A DNA stretch of 64,000 nucleotides, from positions 23,557-87,556 of the forward strand of contig JACCWE010000144.1 of assembly GCA_013697785.1 (NCBI GenBank), given 5' to 3'. Below, in pieces: positions 25,402 through 34,730 of this stretch. Under the pieces are notes generated by a model. It searched no databases, was not told the origin of the DNA, and was given only the letters and a program-made list of their open reading frames with translations. A program made the position numbers and the translations under genes. This stretch comes from Gemmatimonadaceae bacterium. GTDB taxonomy: Bacteria; Gemmatimonadota; Gemmatimonadetes; Gemmatimonadales; Gemmatimonadaceae. Numbering within the stretch: the first letter of the stretch is position 1; each line of letters begins with the position of its first letter.

Positions 25402-28400
25402 ATGCATGCATCTCGTTCGATCGCCCTCGCTTCGTTGGCCGCAGCGCTCCTGTTCTCCGCCACTCCTGCTCTCGCGCAACATCGCGCCACCCCGCTCGAC
25501 TCGGCCACGCTCGCGTCGTTCAGCTGGCGAAACATCGGCCCCGCGGACATGGGCGGACGCATCGCGGACATCGTCGGAATTCCGAGCCCGTCGAAGACCT
25601 TCTACGTCGCGAGCGCCGCGGGCGGCATCTGGAAGACGACGAATGCGGGGACGACCTTCCGCCCGCTCTTCGGCGACCAGCGCGTGGTCTCGATGGGCGC
25701 GCTCGCCATCGCACCTTCGGACACGAACCAGATCTGGGCCGGCACCGGCGAGCAGAACTCGCGCAACTCGATCTCGCCGGGCGGCGGGATCTTCAAGAGC
25801 ACCGATGGCGGGCTGACATGGAAGCTCATGGGTCTCGAGAAGACGCAGCAGATCGGTCGTATCATCGTGCATCCCACCAACCCGAACATCGTCTACGTCG
25901 CTGCACTCGGCCACGTGTGGGGCTCGAATCCCGAGCGCGGGCTGTACAGGACCACGGACGGCGGGAAGAGCTGGCAGCTCATCAAGTTCGTGAGCGATAA
26001 GGCGGGGTTCGTCGACGTCGCGATGGATCCGTCGAATCCGGATGTGATCTGGGCTTCGAGCTACGAGCGTGTGCGCGGTCCGTATTTCCTCAAGAGCGGC
26101 GGCCTGGGGAGCGCACTGTGGAAGAGCACGGACGCAGGTGCCTCGTGGACGAAGGTGGAAGGCGGCGGATTTCCCGAGACGATGAAGGGGCGCATCGGCG
26201 TCGCGATCTCGCGCAGCAACCCCTCCACGGTGTACGCGCTCGTCGAGGCGGATTCGATGCGCGGCGCATCGCATGCGCTTCGCGCTCCGGCGAGCGACTC
26301 GGCGGGCGAGAAGCCGAAGGCGGCTGGCAGGCAGCGGCTGCTGAGCGGACTGTATCGCTCCCAGGACGGAGGGAAGACGTGGCAGTGGATGAACGACGTC
26401 GATGTGCGGCCCTTCTACTACTCGCAGGTACGCGTCGATCCGAAACTGCCGAATCGCGTCTACTGGTCGTCGACGCCGTTCAACTTCTCGGATGATGGCG
26501 GCAAGACGGTGCGCAACGGCACCGTCGGCGTCCACGTCGATCATCATGCGATGTGGATCGACCCGAATGATCCGGAGCATTTCCTCGTCGGCGACGATGG
26601 CGGCGTGTCACAAACGTGGGACCGAGGCGGCAACTTCGATTTTCTCAATCGCATCTCGATCGGCCAGTTCTACGAGGTCAGCTACGACATGGCGGTGCCG
26701 TACCGGGTGTGCGGCGGCCTGCAGGACAACGGAAGCTGGTGCGGTCCGAGCCGCAAGCGCGGCGCGATCACCAACGCCGACTGGTTCACCGTCGGCGGCG
26801 GCGATGGATTCTACACGGCGCAGGACCCGACGAATCCCGACATCATCTACGCCGAGTCGCAGGGGGGCAACATTCGCCGCCTCGACTACGGCACGGGTGT
26901 CGGCACGCCACTCGTGAAGCCTTCGTGGCGTCCGCGCTATCTGCAGGTCGAGGACTCGATTCTCGTCGCGCGCAGCGACACCGCGAAGCCGGTGCCGTCG
27001 TCGCAGAAGAAACGTCTCGCCGAGCTGCGCGCATTGCAGGAGAAGGACTCGACCGATCTCGATCTGCGCTTCAACTGGAACACGCCGTTCATCATCTCGC
27101 CACACGCGCCTTCGACGATTTACGCAGCCGGAAACCGCGTGCTCATGTCCACGAATCGCGGCGATGACTTCCTCCCGATCTCGCCCGACCTCTCGACACG
27201 CGATATGGCGAAGGTGCGGTGGAGCATGGACTCGACGGGCGGCATCACGAACGACGCCACCGGCGCGGAGACGTACGGCGCGATCACGACGCTCGCCGAA
27301 TCGTACGTGCGTCCAGGGCTCCTCATGGTCGGCACCGACGACGGCAATGTCTGGCTGACGCACAACAACGGCGCGACGTGGGACAATCTCAGCGGACGCT
27401 TCCCTGGCGTGCCACCGAAGACGTACGTGGTTCGCATCGAGCCTTCGCACTTCGACAGCGCGACCTTTTACGTCGCTTTCGATGACCATCGCGTCGACGA
27501 TTTCGCGCCCTATCTTTTCGTCACGAGCGACTTCGGAAAGACGTTCAAGTCGATCGTGAATGATCTGCCGAAAGGCGGTCCCGACTTCCTGCATGTGGTC
27601 CGCGAGGATCCGGTGAACCGCGACCTGCTGTATGTCGGTACGGACGTGGGCGCGTACATCTCGCGGGACCGCGGAGAGAGCTGGCAGAAGTTCATGAGCG
27701 GGCTGTCCACCGTGCCCGTGCATGATCTGAAGATTCATCCGCGCGACCACGAGATCATTGCGGCGACGCACGGCCGCGGGATCTGGATCGCGGATGTGGC
27801 CGCTCTCGAGCAGCTGAAGGACAGCGTGTTCGCACAGAGCGGCGCGTATCTCTTCGCGCCGAAAACGGCGTACGCGTTCGGCGAACCCCCGGGCGCAGAA
27901 ATCACCGCCGGACAGAGCACGTTCCGCGGGCGCAGCGCGCCGTTCGGCGCCGACTTGATCTATCGTCTCACGAGCGGGTCACCGAAGGACACGGTGAAGA
28001 TCGTGATCACCAACGTGAAGGGCGACACGCTCAAGTCGTTGACGGGGCGCGGCGGCGCCGGAATTCATCACGTCACTTGGGATCTCACGGGGAAGACGCC
28101 CCCGCCGACGCCGCTCACTCCCGCGGGACGACGCGACAGCCTGATCACCGTGCGAAAGGTCGACCACGTCTTCGACTCGCTCGAGACGGCCGGCGTCGCG
28201 CCCAAGCCGGTGCTCGAGAATGTGCGTGAGCACCTCGAGAACGGCACCGTCAGCGATCTCTTCGATCGCGCATCCGGCGGGGGCGGCGGCGGTGGACGCT
28301 TTACGGAGCGTCCGGGCGAAAGTCCGCTGCCGCACCACGGTAGTGGCCGCGGAGGGCCGGACAGCACGAAGAAGCTTGCGGGCGCGGACACCACGAAGGT

Positions 28401-28680
28401 CGTGGGTGCTGCGGCGAACGCCGAGGGCGGAGCGGAAGGCGAGGGGGAGCCGGCCGTGAGTCAGGAAGTGCTGAGTCAGGTGCTCGGAGCCGTGCGCGCG
28501 AGTAAGGCGATGCCCGGCGGTGGATTCGGCGGCGCGCGCCGCGGCGGTACCATCGTCGAGAGCGGCGACTACGTGATCACGATGACGGCTGGTGGCACGA
28601 CACAGCGGCAGGTGCTGCGAGTAGAACAGGCCGAAGGGGCGGGTTCCCCCTCGGCCCCGGATGACGATTTACATCCGTGA
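25402..28680 (+). CDS. Secreted VPS10/BNR-repeat beta-propeller protein
   Basis: About 1,092 residues with a clean signal peptide ('MHASRSIALASLAAALLFSATPALA'). Repeated 'STDGGLTW', 'TTDGGKSW', 'STDAGASW', 'SQDGGKTW' and 'SRDRGESW' segments are Asp-box/BNR repeats of a sortilin-VPS10-type propeller, usually annotated as 'glycosyl hydrolase' in Gemmatimonadota and Bacteroidota-like genomes though enzyme activity is unproven. The C-terminal third has a beta-sandwich-like part ('DLIYRLTSGSPKDTVKIVITN') and a glycine-rich linker. Earlier starts in the track overlap the GT2 coding end and lack a signal peptide. It meets the next minus-strand gene tail-to-tail with no intervening base. Confidence 0.85.
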   Translation: MHASRSIALASLAAALLFSATPALAQHRATPLDSATLASFSWRNIGPADMGGRIADIVGIPSPSKTFYVASAAGGIWKTTNAGTTFRPLFGDQRVVSMGALAIAPSDTNQIWAGTGEQNSRNSISPGGGIFKSTDGGLTWKLMGLEKTQQIGRIIVHPTNPNIVYVAALGHVWGSNPERGLYRTTDGGKSWQLIKFVSDKAGFVDVAMDPSNPDVIWASSYERVRGPYFLKSGGLGSALWKSTDAGASWTKVEGGGFPETMKGRIGVAISRSNPSTVYALVEADSMRGASHALRAPASDSAGEKPKAAGRQRLLSGLYRSQDGGKTWQWMNDVDVRPFYYSQVRVDPKLPNRVYWSSTPFNFSDDGGKTVRNGTVGVHVDHHAMWIDPNDPEHFLVGDDGGVSQTWDRGGNFDFLNRISIGQFYEVSYDMAVPYRVCGGLQDNGSWCGPSRKRGAITNADWFTVGGGDGFYTAQDPTNPDIIYAESQGGNIRRLDYGTGVGTPLVKPSWRPRYLQVEDSILVARSDTAKPVPSSQKKRLAELRALQEKDSTDLDLRFNWNTPFIISPHAPSTIYAAGNRVLMSTNRGDDFLPISPDLSTRDMAKVRWSMDSTGGITNDATGAETYGAITTLAESYVRPGLLMVGTDDGNVWLTHNNGATWDNLSGRFPGVPPKTYVVRIEPSHFDSATFYVAFDDHRVDDFAPYLFVTSDFGKTFKSIVNDLPKGGPDFLHVVREDPVNRDLLYVGTDVGAYISRDRGESWQKFMSGLSTVPVHDLKIHPRDHEIIAATHGRGIWIADVAALEQLKDSVFAQSGAYLFAPKTAYAFGEPPGAEITAGQSTFRGRSAPFGADLIYRLTSGSPKDTVKIVITNVKGDTLKSLTGRGGAGIHHVTWDLTGKTPPPTPLTPAGRRDSLITVRKVDHVFDSLETAGVAPKPVLENVREHLENGTVSDLFDRASGGGGGGGRFTERPGESPLPHHGSGRGGPDSTKKLAGADTTKVVGAAANAEGGAEGEGEPAVSQEVLSQVLGAVRASKAMPGGGFGGARRGGTIVESGDYVITMTAGGTTQRQVLRVEQAEGAGSPSAPDDDLHP

Positions 28681-30687
28681 CTAAGTTGTTCGCTTCTTGA
28701 TCAGAATCGCCGCCTCCGCATTCCTCAGCTTGATGGTGGTCACGGGTGAGCCGAGGGTCCCGTCGGCGTGCAGAGGAACCCACGTCTCGCTCGATGGAAG
28801 TGGGATCGAGATGGCTGAGGCATCGTCGTAGCGTTGCGTTCCCCATCCCGTTTGTGGCCGCACTATCACGAGCGCACGATCGAAATCGCGCTGAAATACA
28901 GCCACCCGCTGACCGAACGGATCGGTGCTCACTACGGACTCTGACAGCTGCTGACGGGTGGCCGTCGGGTGTCCGATGTTTGCCTCCTGCGCCGTTATCC
29001 ACACCGTCGAGAAGGGGCGGCTCCATTCGTTCACGAGCTGAAGCTGCAGCTTGTCAGGCGAATGGGGGACGACCATGTAGTAACTCGCGAGCTCCATCAT
29101 CTTGATCCGATGGAATGCACTGTCTGCGCTACCACCCAGACGCAATTTCACGGAATTCATATCCGAGTAGTCGAGAGCGTCGACGAAGTTCACGGACACC
29201 GAAGCGCCGAGCATCTTGTCGATCCAACTCCAGGTGGCGGGCAGCCCGGTGTAGAGCGGATTGTTCGCCTTCTCCATGTGAGTGGCACCGGCCGCGCTGA
29301 CGTCCGCGAAATCGGGATCGAAGTTGTACATCCCCGTATTTGGCTGCAGCATGGTCGCTCCTATTGCGTTCTTGAGCGTGCGAAGCAGCGCCGCGTAGTC
29401 GGTAAAATACTGGCCGCTGGGCGGCCAGCTGGTGGCGCTGCTCGTATATTCGCTCGAGCGGCCAGTCGAGTCCTTCAAAAAGGTTGCGAGATCTCCCGAT
29501 GCCTGAACATCGATGAACAGTCCATCCTGGCCCAACCCCAAACGTCGGAAACGATCCGTTTGGTAGGCGATGAGGCCTGGATCCCCTGGGTTAATTACCC
29601 AGACGTATGAGTTCCAACCATACGGCTTCAGGCGATGTGCGGCGTCGGCAGGCTGACCGAGGCGATGCAGGAACGCGGTCTCAATGTTGTACTGCGTATG
29701 CGCGGAATACCATCTCACCGCATCATCGTACCACTGGCTGGCGGGGAGGCCGGTTGACGGCGTCGCGGAGGGTAGCACGGTGAAGCCGAGGAGCACGTAC
29801 GGATAATTCTGGATCGTTGGGTTTACGGCTTTCCACGCGGCAGCACTGCCTGACATCGAGAGGTCGTAATGCTGTCCCGCCCATTGCCGCTCAACGCTGT
29901 TCCACGAGTAATAGAAATCCGTGACGGCGGTGCGGATGTGCGACCAGTGCGGCGACACAGCACTGTATCCGTTATACAGCGAGCCGGCGGACGTGGGTGG
30001 GAGCGGCGGCGGAGGTGGCGGCGGGGCCGGCTGATTCGGCGTCTCTGGTGCGGGTGGGTGCGCCACGCTGGCGCCAACAACGGTCAGTTGCGCCGTAGCC
30101 TCATTAGAAGCCGTATGCGCGAGAATGTTGACCGAGCCGGTCGTAACACCGGTGACCGCGCCAGTCGAGTCGACGCTCGCCACCGATGGGTCGGCGCTCG
30201 TCCACGTCACTCGTACGTTGGCAAGCGGGTGATTATTGACGTCCGTGACTGACGCCTGTAAGCGGAGCGAACTGTGAACGGAGACCTGCGCGGTTCCAGG
30301 ATTCACGCTCACCCACGTTGGCGTGGGCGGTGTGTTGGACACAATCACGAGCGCCGAGACGCGTCGGTGCCCCGACGCGATCGTGACTTGCGCGCTCCCG
30401 ATGGAGTGCGCGCTCACAGTTCCATCGCTGGCTACTGATGCGATTGAAGAATCGCTCGTGCTCCACAGTGCGGGTTGACCGGCGATGTCACGACCGGCCG
30501 AATCCAGCATGCGAACGGAGAGCAACAGCGACTGGCCGGGAGGCATCGTCGGCTGCGCCGGCGAGATGATCAACCATCGCGCGAGCGACTGTGGCGTAGT
30601 TGCAGAAGCCGACGGATCGGTCATTGCCGAGCAGGCGACGAGAGTCGCGCAGCTCGCGAGCGCGAGTGCGTAGCGAGAAATCGACAT
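28681..30687 (-). CDS. Secreted GHL15-like putative glycoside hydrolase with two Ig-like domains, paralogue 2
   Basis: About 668 residues: lipoprotein signal ('CATLVACSAM'), two bacterial Ig-like (Big2) domains (roughly residues 40-120 with 'LWSTSDSSIASVASDGTVSA', and 128-205 with 'WTSADPSVASVDSTGAVTGV'), a proline-rich linker, and the GHL15-like barrel. Shared paralogue motifs are 'SPHWSHIRTAVTDFYYSW', 'YVWVINPGDPGLIAYQ', 'EANIGHP', 'QRDFDRALVIVRPQTGW' and 'LRNAEAAILIKKR'. In the barrel segment matching 'FFDEAS' of paralogue 1 it reads 'FIDVQAS', so the Glu after the conserved Asp is replaced by Val. Translation follows a GEMM-I riboswitch with an AAGGA site ten bases before the ATG. Confidence 0.83.
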   Translation of the reverse strand: MSISRYALALASCATLVACSAMTDPSASATTPQSLARWLIISPAQPTMPPGQSLLLSVRMLDSAGRDIAGQPALWSTSDSSIASVASDGTVSAHSIGSAQVTIASGHRRVSALVIVSNTPPTPTWVSVNPGTAQVSVHSSLRLQASVTDVNNHPLANVRVTWTSADPSVASVDSTGAVTGVTTGSVNILAHTASNEATAQLTVVGASVAHPPAPETPNQPAPPPPPPPLPPTSAGSLYNGYSAVSPHWSHIRTAVTDFYYSWNSVERQWAGQHYDLSMSGSAAAWKAVNPTIQNYPYVLLGFTVLPSATPSTGLPASQWYDDAVRWYSAHTQYNIETAFLHRLGQPADAAHRLKPYGWNSYVWVINPGDPGLIAYQTDRFRRLGLGQDGLFIDVQASGDLATFLKDSTGRSSEYTSSATSWPPSGQYFTDYAALLRTLKNAIGATMLQPNTGMYNFDPDFADVSAAGATHMEKANNPLYTGLPATWSWIDKMLGASVSVNFVDALDYSDMNSVKLRLGGSADSAFHRIKMMELASYYMVVPHSPDKLQLQLVNEWSRPFSTVWITAQEANIGHPTATRQQLSESVVSTDPFGQRVAVFQRDFDRALVIVRPQTGWGTQRYDDASAISIPLPSSETWVPLHADGTLGSPVTTIKLRNAEAAILIKKRTT

Positions 30688-30712
30688 AGGCCAAAGTCCT
30701 TACAGGCTCTTC

Positions 30713-30803
30713 GGGCAACCCGACCGACGTAATGTGCCGGGTGGCACATCTTAGTCTCGTAGGCTTTGCGTCCCCGTCTTTCGGCGGGTTTGCCGTTGTC
30801 GCC
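30713..30803 (-). ncRNA. Cyclic di-GMP-I (GEMM-I) riboswitch
   Basis: On the minus strand the leader reads GACAACGGCAAACCC, a stem with GAAA tetraloop (CCGCCGAAAGACGGG), the invariant GACGCAAAGCC, a long second hairpin (ATGTGCCACCCGGCACAT) and GGTCGGGTTGCCCG. As in the first riboswitch, the base at the G20-equivalent position is G. It ends about 25 bases before the start codon of GHL15-like paralogue 2. The remaining 230 bases up to the acyltransferase gene hold only a short inverted repeat. Confidence 0.94.
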
Positions 30804-30858
30804 GGGCGTCAGCCCGTGCGATCGTGCCGTACTGTGGGTTAGTAGGATGATCGTAATG

Positions 30859-30883
30859 GTCAGACGCGCCTTCTTTGTCTGAC
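30859..30883. repeat. 7-bp inverted repeat downstream of acyltransferase operon
   Basis: GTCAGAC and GTCTGAC are perfect inverted copies around an 11-base spacer. It may end the upstream acyltransferase operon or lie in the promoter region of the riboswitch transcript; no T-run is present. Confidence 0.4.
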
Positions 30884-31030
30884 GTCACGATGCTTCTTAC
30901 ACGCGGTTTTGTCGCTCGCATCGCACACTTAACGCCGCGGCGTTGGCACGTATGATTACAGTCGCGTTCCTCCTCGCTGTGCGCCGTGCAGAGTCAAGAA
31001 ATTCTATGCGGCGTCGACATTGTGTGGGCG

Positions 31031-32122
31031 CTATGGACCGACGCTGACCGACACGTTTTGCGCGCTTGGAGGAGACGACGAGATTCGATCCTTGATGGCG
31101 AGAAACGGACGCTCGATGATCTTGAACGAGCCCCACGCCATACAGAGCGTAGCGGCGTAACCCACGGCGAACGTCAGCACCTTTGGGCCATGCGGCAGGA
31201 GCTTCTCACCCACGGAGAGTCCCCATACATGATAGAGATAGCTCGGATAAGAGATCAGTCCGAGCGTACGTGTTATCGGATGGTCGAGCCACGACCAAAG
31301 CGGAGTCGTCGAAAGGCCGAGCATCTGAATCATGAAAAGCGCGATAAGTGCTGCATCGACCGTCATCCCGACGCTGTAGTGATAGGCCAGAGAGGAATAG
31401 TGTCGAAACAGCAGAATCAGAGCGATCGGCACGAGGGGCAACAACGACGATGATCGAATTCGCCGTTCGAGAGTAACGAACCAGCCCTCGCCAGAGGAGA
31501 GCGCGAGGAAACAGCCGATCGCCAGCGCGTCGCAGCGTGTATCAAACGCATTATACACGTAAGAGGATGGCGCGTGCAGAAACACATACAGCGCCGATCG
31601 CCAAATCACGACAGCTACGACGAGGATTCCAACGGTACGCCTCGCAACAGCGCGCGAGCGATGAAGAAGGGCGAGACACGCCAATGGCCAAAGCAGGTAG
31701 AACTGCTCTTCGACCGCCAGACTCCACGCATGCGCGATCGACGTCGTCGGGTGTCCGAGAAAAGCGTTGTAGTAGTTGACGAGATAGGTGAAGGCGACCG
31801 AGACGAGTCCGAGCGACCAGCGATGCCCCAGTACGTTGTCGAGCGTCAGCGAAAAAAGGATGAACACGTAGTACGCTGGGAAAATTCGGAGCGCACGTCT
31901 CGTGTAGAATGCACGTATCGATATCGATCCCGTCGAGGCGTACTCCCGCATCAGCAACCACGTAATGAGGAAGCCGGACAGAACGAAGAAGAGCGTGACG
32001 CCCAGATCGCCAGGAATTGCCTGCATCAATCCGGCGTGGTAGGCAATGACGATGAATACGGCGACCGCGCGAAGCCCGTCGAGCGCAGGAAGGTGTCGGG
32101 CACGCGCGACGGGCAGCGTCAC
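31031..32122 (-). CDS. Acyltransferase family 3 (OafA/NodX-like) membrane protein
   Basis: About 363 residues with about ten hydrophobic segments. The family signature is present: 'LPALDGLRAVAVFIVIAYHAG' (catalytic His region), 'GVTLFFVLSGFLITWLLMREY', 'RRALRIFPAYYVF' and 'AWSLAVEEQFYLLWPL'. These inner-membrane enzymes O-acetylate or otherwise acylate exported polysaccharides. GTG start. It is the last gene of the wza-sugar transferase-hydrolase-acyltransferase unit, 33 bases after the hydrolase stop. Confidence 0.93.
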   Translation of the reverse strand: MTLPVARARHLPALDGLRAVAVFIVIAYHAGLMQAIPGDLGVTLFFVLSGFLITWLLMREYASTGSISIRAFYTRRALRIFPAYYVFILFSLTLDNVLGHRWSLGLVSVAFTYLVNYYNAFLGHPTTSIAHAWSLAVEEQFYLLWPLACLALLHRSRAVARRTVGILVVAVVIWRSALYVFLHAPSSYVYNAFDTRCDALAIGCFLALSSGEGWFVTLERRIRSSSLLPLVPIALILLFRHYSSLAYHYSVGMTVDAALIALFMIQMLGLSTTPLWSWLDHPITRTLGLISYPSYLYHVWGLSVGEKLLPHGPKVLTFAVGYAATLCMAWGSFKIIERPFLAIKDRISSSPPSAQNVSVSVGP

Positions 32123-32155
32123 CTACACGCGCCGACAGCGATCATCTTGCGCACG

Positions 32156-33838
32156 CTATTGAAAGAGAATTGCAGCGTCGACGTTCCGCAACATCACACG
32201 CGTTACCGAAGCTCCGAGCGTACCGTCCCGATGAAGCAGTCGCATCGGCTTTGACAGCGGAACTTCGATAGCGGTGTCCTCGCCGTAGACAGTCGGTCGC
32301 CAAGTCACGGCCGGTCGCACGAGCACGAGCGCGCGCTCGAATTCGCGAGCGTAGATCCGATAGCTCTGTCCTTTCGAATCGACACCCTTGGCGATAATGT
32401 GTCTCGCCCGCACAGGATGTCCAACATCCACCTCCACCGCGCTCGCCCACGCTTTGTCCGGTCGAATATTCCAGAAATTCTGCTGATCGAACGAGAGCTG
32501 CTGAGGATCGGCGCCCACCGACATGTAGTAGCTGGCGAGCTGCGTCATTTGACCGCGCTCCGTGGGCGCGTTGTAGAGCCCTCCATCGAAGCTGGGATGA
32601 TTGTGCATGACGCCAGCCCATTCGGTATACGAGATCGCCGTCACGAACTCCGTGTAGACTCCACTCGCCAGCAGATGATCGATCTGGGTCCAGCGTCCCT
32701 CCGTTCGATCGCCAAATGGATAGTTCGTACGTTCGAGCTGTGCGCCGCCGCCCGCCACGACGATTGCAGAATCCGTTGGTGTCCAGTATTCCGCGATGTT
32801 GATCAGCAGTATGCGCGGAGCAATTGCCGCGTGAATGTGCGCGATCATCGCGGTTTCCGACGCGAGGTACGCCGCGCCGGTCGCGAATTCGTCCGTCGGC
32901 TTGATCGCGCCGTACATCGAGCCTCCGAATTCATCGAGAAATACGCCTGCATGTCCCTGCGCGATACGAACGAAACGATCAGCCTGATACGCGCGCGAGC
33001 CTGCGTCGCCCGGATTGATGAGCCATCGATATGACTCATTCTTGAACGCTACGCGATGAGTCGAATCGTGACCACCTCGATGCAGGTATGCGGATTCGTA
33101 ATCATACTTGGGATTCAACGCATACCAGCGAATCATGTCGGCCGTAAACGCCGTCGTCAGACTCGCGTTGGATTTTCCGGCGGGACTTTGCACGACCTCG
33201 TACTGCAACGCGTATGGGAAATATCGAATCGTGGGATTCACATTTTTCCACGCCGCCGCCGGCCCCGACATGATCGCATCCACTCGTGGACCGAGGAAAC
33301 CGATCGTCGCGTCGCGGTCCGATGGAGACGCATAGGCCGAATAGAAATCCGTGTAGAATACGCTTATGTGCGAGTAATGTGGGGATTGAGTCGCTCCGCT
33401 CCGGGCGAGAGCTCTCGGCGCCACCTCGTTGATGTGCGCCGGCCGCGCTGCATTGGCGTCATTTTTCGTAGTGCCCACGGCGGAGGGCGAATACACGCTC
33501 ACCTGAGTCGACACTACGCTCGGTCCGATCCTGCCGCTCACTCCGGTAACGCCGGCGCCGGTGGCAGTGATGACTCCATTGGCGTCGACACGGGCGATCG
33601 CAGGATTGTCAGTGGACCAGGCAACGGCGCGTTTAACAACGTGACCGGCGGAATCACGAACCGTCGCCCGAGCGGTGGTCGATTGCCCCACGTCGAGCGA
33701 GCGACGTGCGGAGTCGATCACGATCGTCTCGGGCTGTTGTGCGGAGACGGGAGCGCAGGCGACAACAGCGCTCAGGGTGAGAAGCACCACGAGACGATTC
33801 GCGGTGTGTGCAACCAATCCGGCGATATGCTTTCGCAA
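32156..33838 (-). CDS. Secreted GHL15-like putative glycoside hydrolase with one Ig-like domain, paralogue 3
   Basis: About 560 residues: signal sequence with possible lipobox ('LSAVVACAP'), one Big2-type domain (about residues 40-115, 'AWSTDNPAIARVDANGVITA'), then the GHL15-like barrel. Motifs shared with the other two copies: 'SPHYSHISVFYTDFYSAY', 'YRWLINPGDAGSRAYQ', 'GVFLDEFGGS', 'LLINIAEYWTPTDSA', 'DVGHPVRARH', 'AREFERALVLVRPAVTW' and 'MLRNVDAAILFQ'. TTG start with GAGG seven bases upstream. Unlike the other two copies it has no riboswitch; it lies 40 bases behind the sugar transferase in the wza-led operon, so it should follow that operon's sigma-54-type promoter. Confidence 0.82.
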   Translation of the reverse strand: MRKHIAGLVAHTANRLVVLLTLSAVVACAPVSAQQPETIVIDSARRSLDVGQSTTARATVRDSAGHVVKRAVAWSTDNPAIARVDANGVITATGAGVTGVSGRIGPSVVSTQVSVYSPSAVGTTKNDANAARPAHINEVAPRALARSGATQSPHYSHISVFYTDFYSAYASPSDRDATIGFLGPRVDAIMSGPAAAWKNVNPTIRYFPYALQYEVVQSPAGKSNASLTTAFTADMIRWYALNPKYDYESAYLHRGGHDSTHRVAFKNESYRWLINPGDAGSRAYQADRFVRIAQGHAGVFLDEFGGSMYGAIKPTDEFATGAAYLASETAMIAHIHAAIAPRILLINIAEYWTPTDSAIVVAGGGAQLERTNYPFGDRTEGRWTQIDHLLASGVYTEFVTAISYTEWAGVMHNHPSFDGGLYNAPTERGQMTQLASYYMSVGADPQQLSFDQQNFWNIRPDKAWASAVEVDVGHPVRARHIIAKGVDSKGQSYRIYAREFERALVLVRPAVTWRPTVYGEDTAIEVPLSKPMRLLHRDGTLGASVTRVMLRNVDAAILFQ

Positions 33839-33878
33839 AGTAGCGCCTCGTATCGTCGATGCGATTCCTGCGATTAGC

Positions 33879-34730
33879 CTACCAGCCGCTGCGCCGGAAC
33901 AGCATCACCGGCACCGTCTTCGCCATGATCTTGAGATCCTCGGCCAGGCACTGGCGCTCGAGATACTCGAGGTCGTAGCGGATCTTCGTGCGCACGTCGT
34001 CGATCGACGTGTCGTACGCATGATTGATCTGCGCCCAGCCGGTGATGCCGGGGCGCGTGCGCTGGCGGAGTCTGTAATCGGGAAGATCTTCGCGAAGGCG
34101 AACGAAAATGCTCGGACGCTCGGGGCGCGGACCAACGATGTTCATGTCGCCACGGATCACGTTCCACAGCTGCGGCAGCTCGTCGAGGCGGGTGCGGCGG
34201 AGGATACGGCCCAGCTTCGTCACACGCGGATCGTTTCGCGTGGCCCATACTGCCCCGCTATTTCGCTCTGCATCCGCGCGCATCGTGCGGAATTTGTAGA
34301 TCGTGAAGATCATCCCACCCTGATCCTGCTTGCGATTGCTGTACAGCGCATCGATCGCGTGGCGGCGGCGATCGAGCCCGACGCGTGTCTGTGAGTACAC
34401 GATAGGACCGTGCGATGTCAGCTTGACGGCCACCGCGACGAGCGCGATCACCGGTGACAGCGCCACGAGCGAAACGGACGCGAGCGTCACGTTCACGCAG
34501 CGGTTCGCGATCTCGGAGCGATCGCGCACGACGCACGTGGGCGCGGTCTGCGGCGCGCGCCGCTCCACGCGACGTGGCGTGTCGATTCCCGCTGGCGAAT
34601 CGGCAGAGGGCGTGACGATGCGTCCGCTCCCACTCCGACGTCGAGTTGGTGCGCGCTCAACCATCGGTTGTTCGCTGACCTGCGGGATACTCCACACTTT
34701 CGCTGCTCCTTCGCTACGTCCGTTGCTCAA
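33879..34730 (-). CDS. Polyprenyl-phosphate sugar-1-phosphate transferase (initiating)
   Basis: About 283 residues. One membrane hairpin ('LASVSLVALSPVIALVAVAVKL') is followed by the bacterial sugar transferase domain: 'GMIFTIYKFRTMRADAERNSG', 'LRRTRLDELPQLWNVIRGDMNIVGPRPERP' and 'RQRTRPGITGWAQINHAYD'. The extra N-terminal membrane helices of WbaP-type enzymes are absent. It transfers a sugar phosphate to undecaprenyl phosphate, the first committed step of the repeat unit. TTG in a TTGA overlap with the wza stop is the probable start; an internal ATG (MVERAPTRR) is possible. Second gene of the wza-led unit. Confidence 0.93.
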   Translation of the reverse strand: MSNGRSEGAAKVWSIPQVSEQPMVERAPTRRRSGSGRIVTPSADSPAGIDTPRRVERRAPQTAPTCVVRDRSEIANRCVNVTLASVSLVALSPVIALVAVAVKLTSHGPIVYSQTRVGLDRRRHAIDALYSNRKQDQGGMIFTIYKFRTMRADAERNSGAVWATRNDPRVTKLGRILRRTRLDELPQLWNVIRGDMNIVGPRPERPSIFVRLREDLPDYRLRQRTRPGITGWAQINHAYDTSIDDVRTKIRYDLEYLERQCLAEDLKIMAKTVPVMLFRRSGW

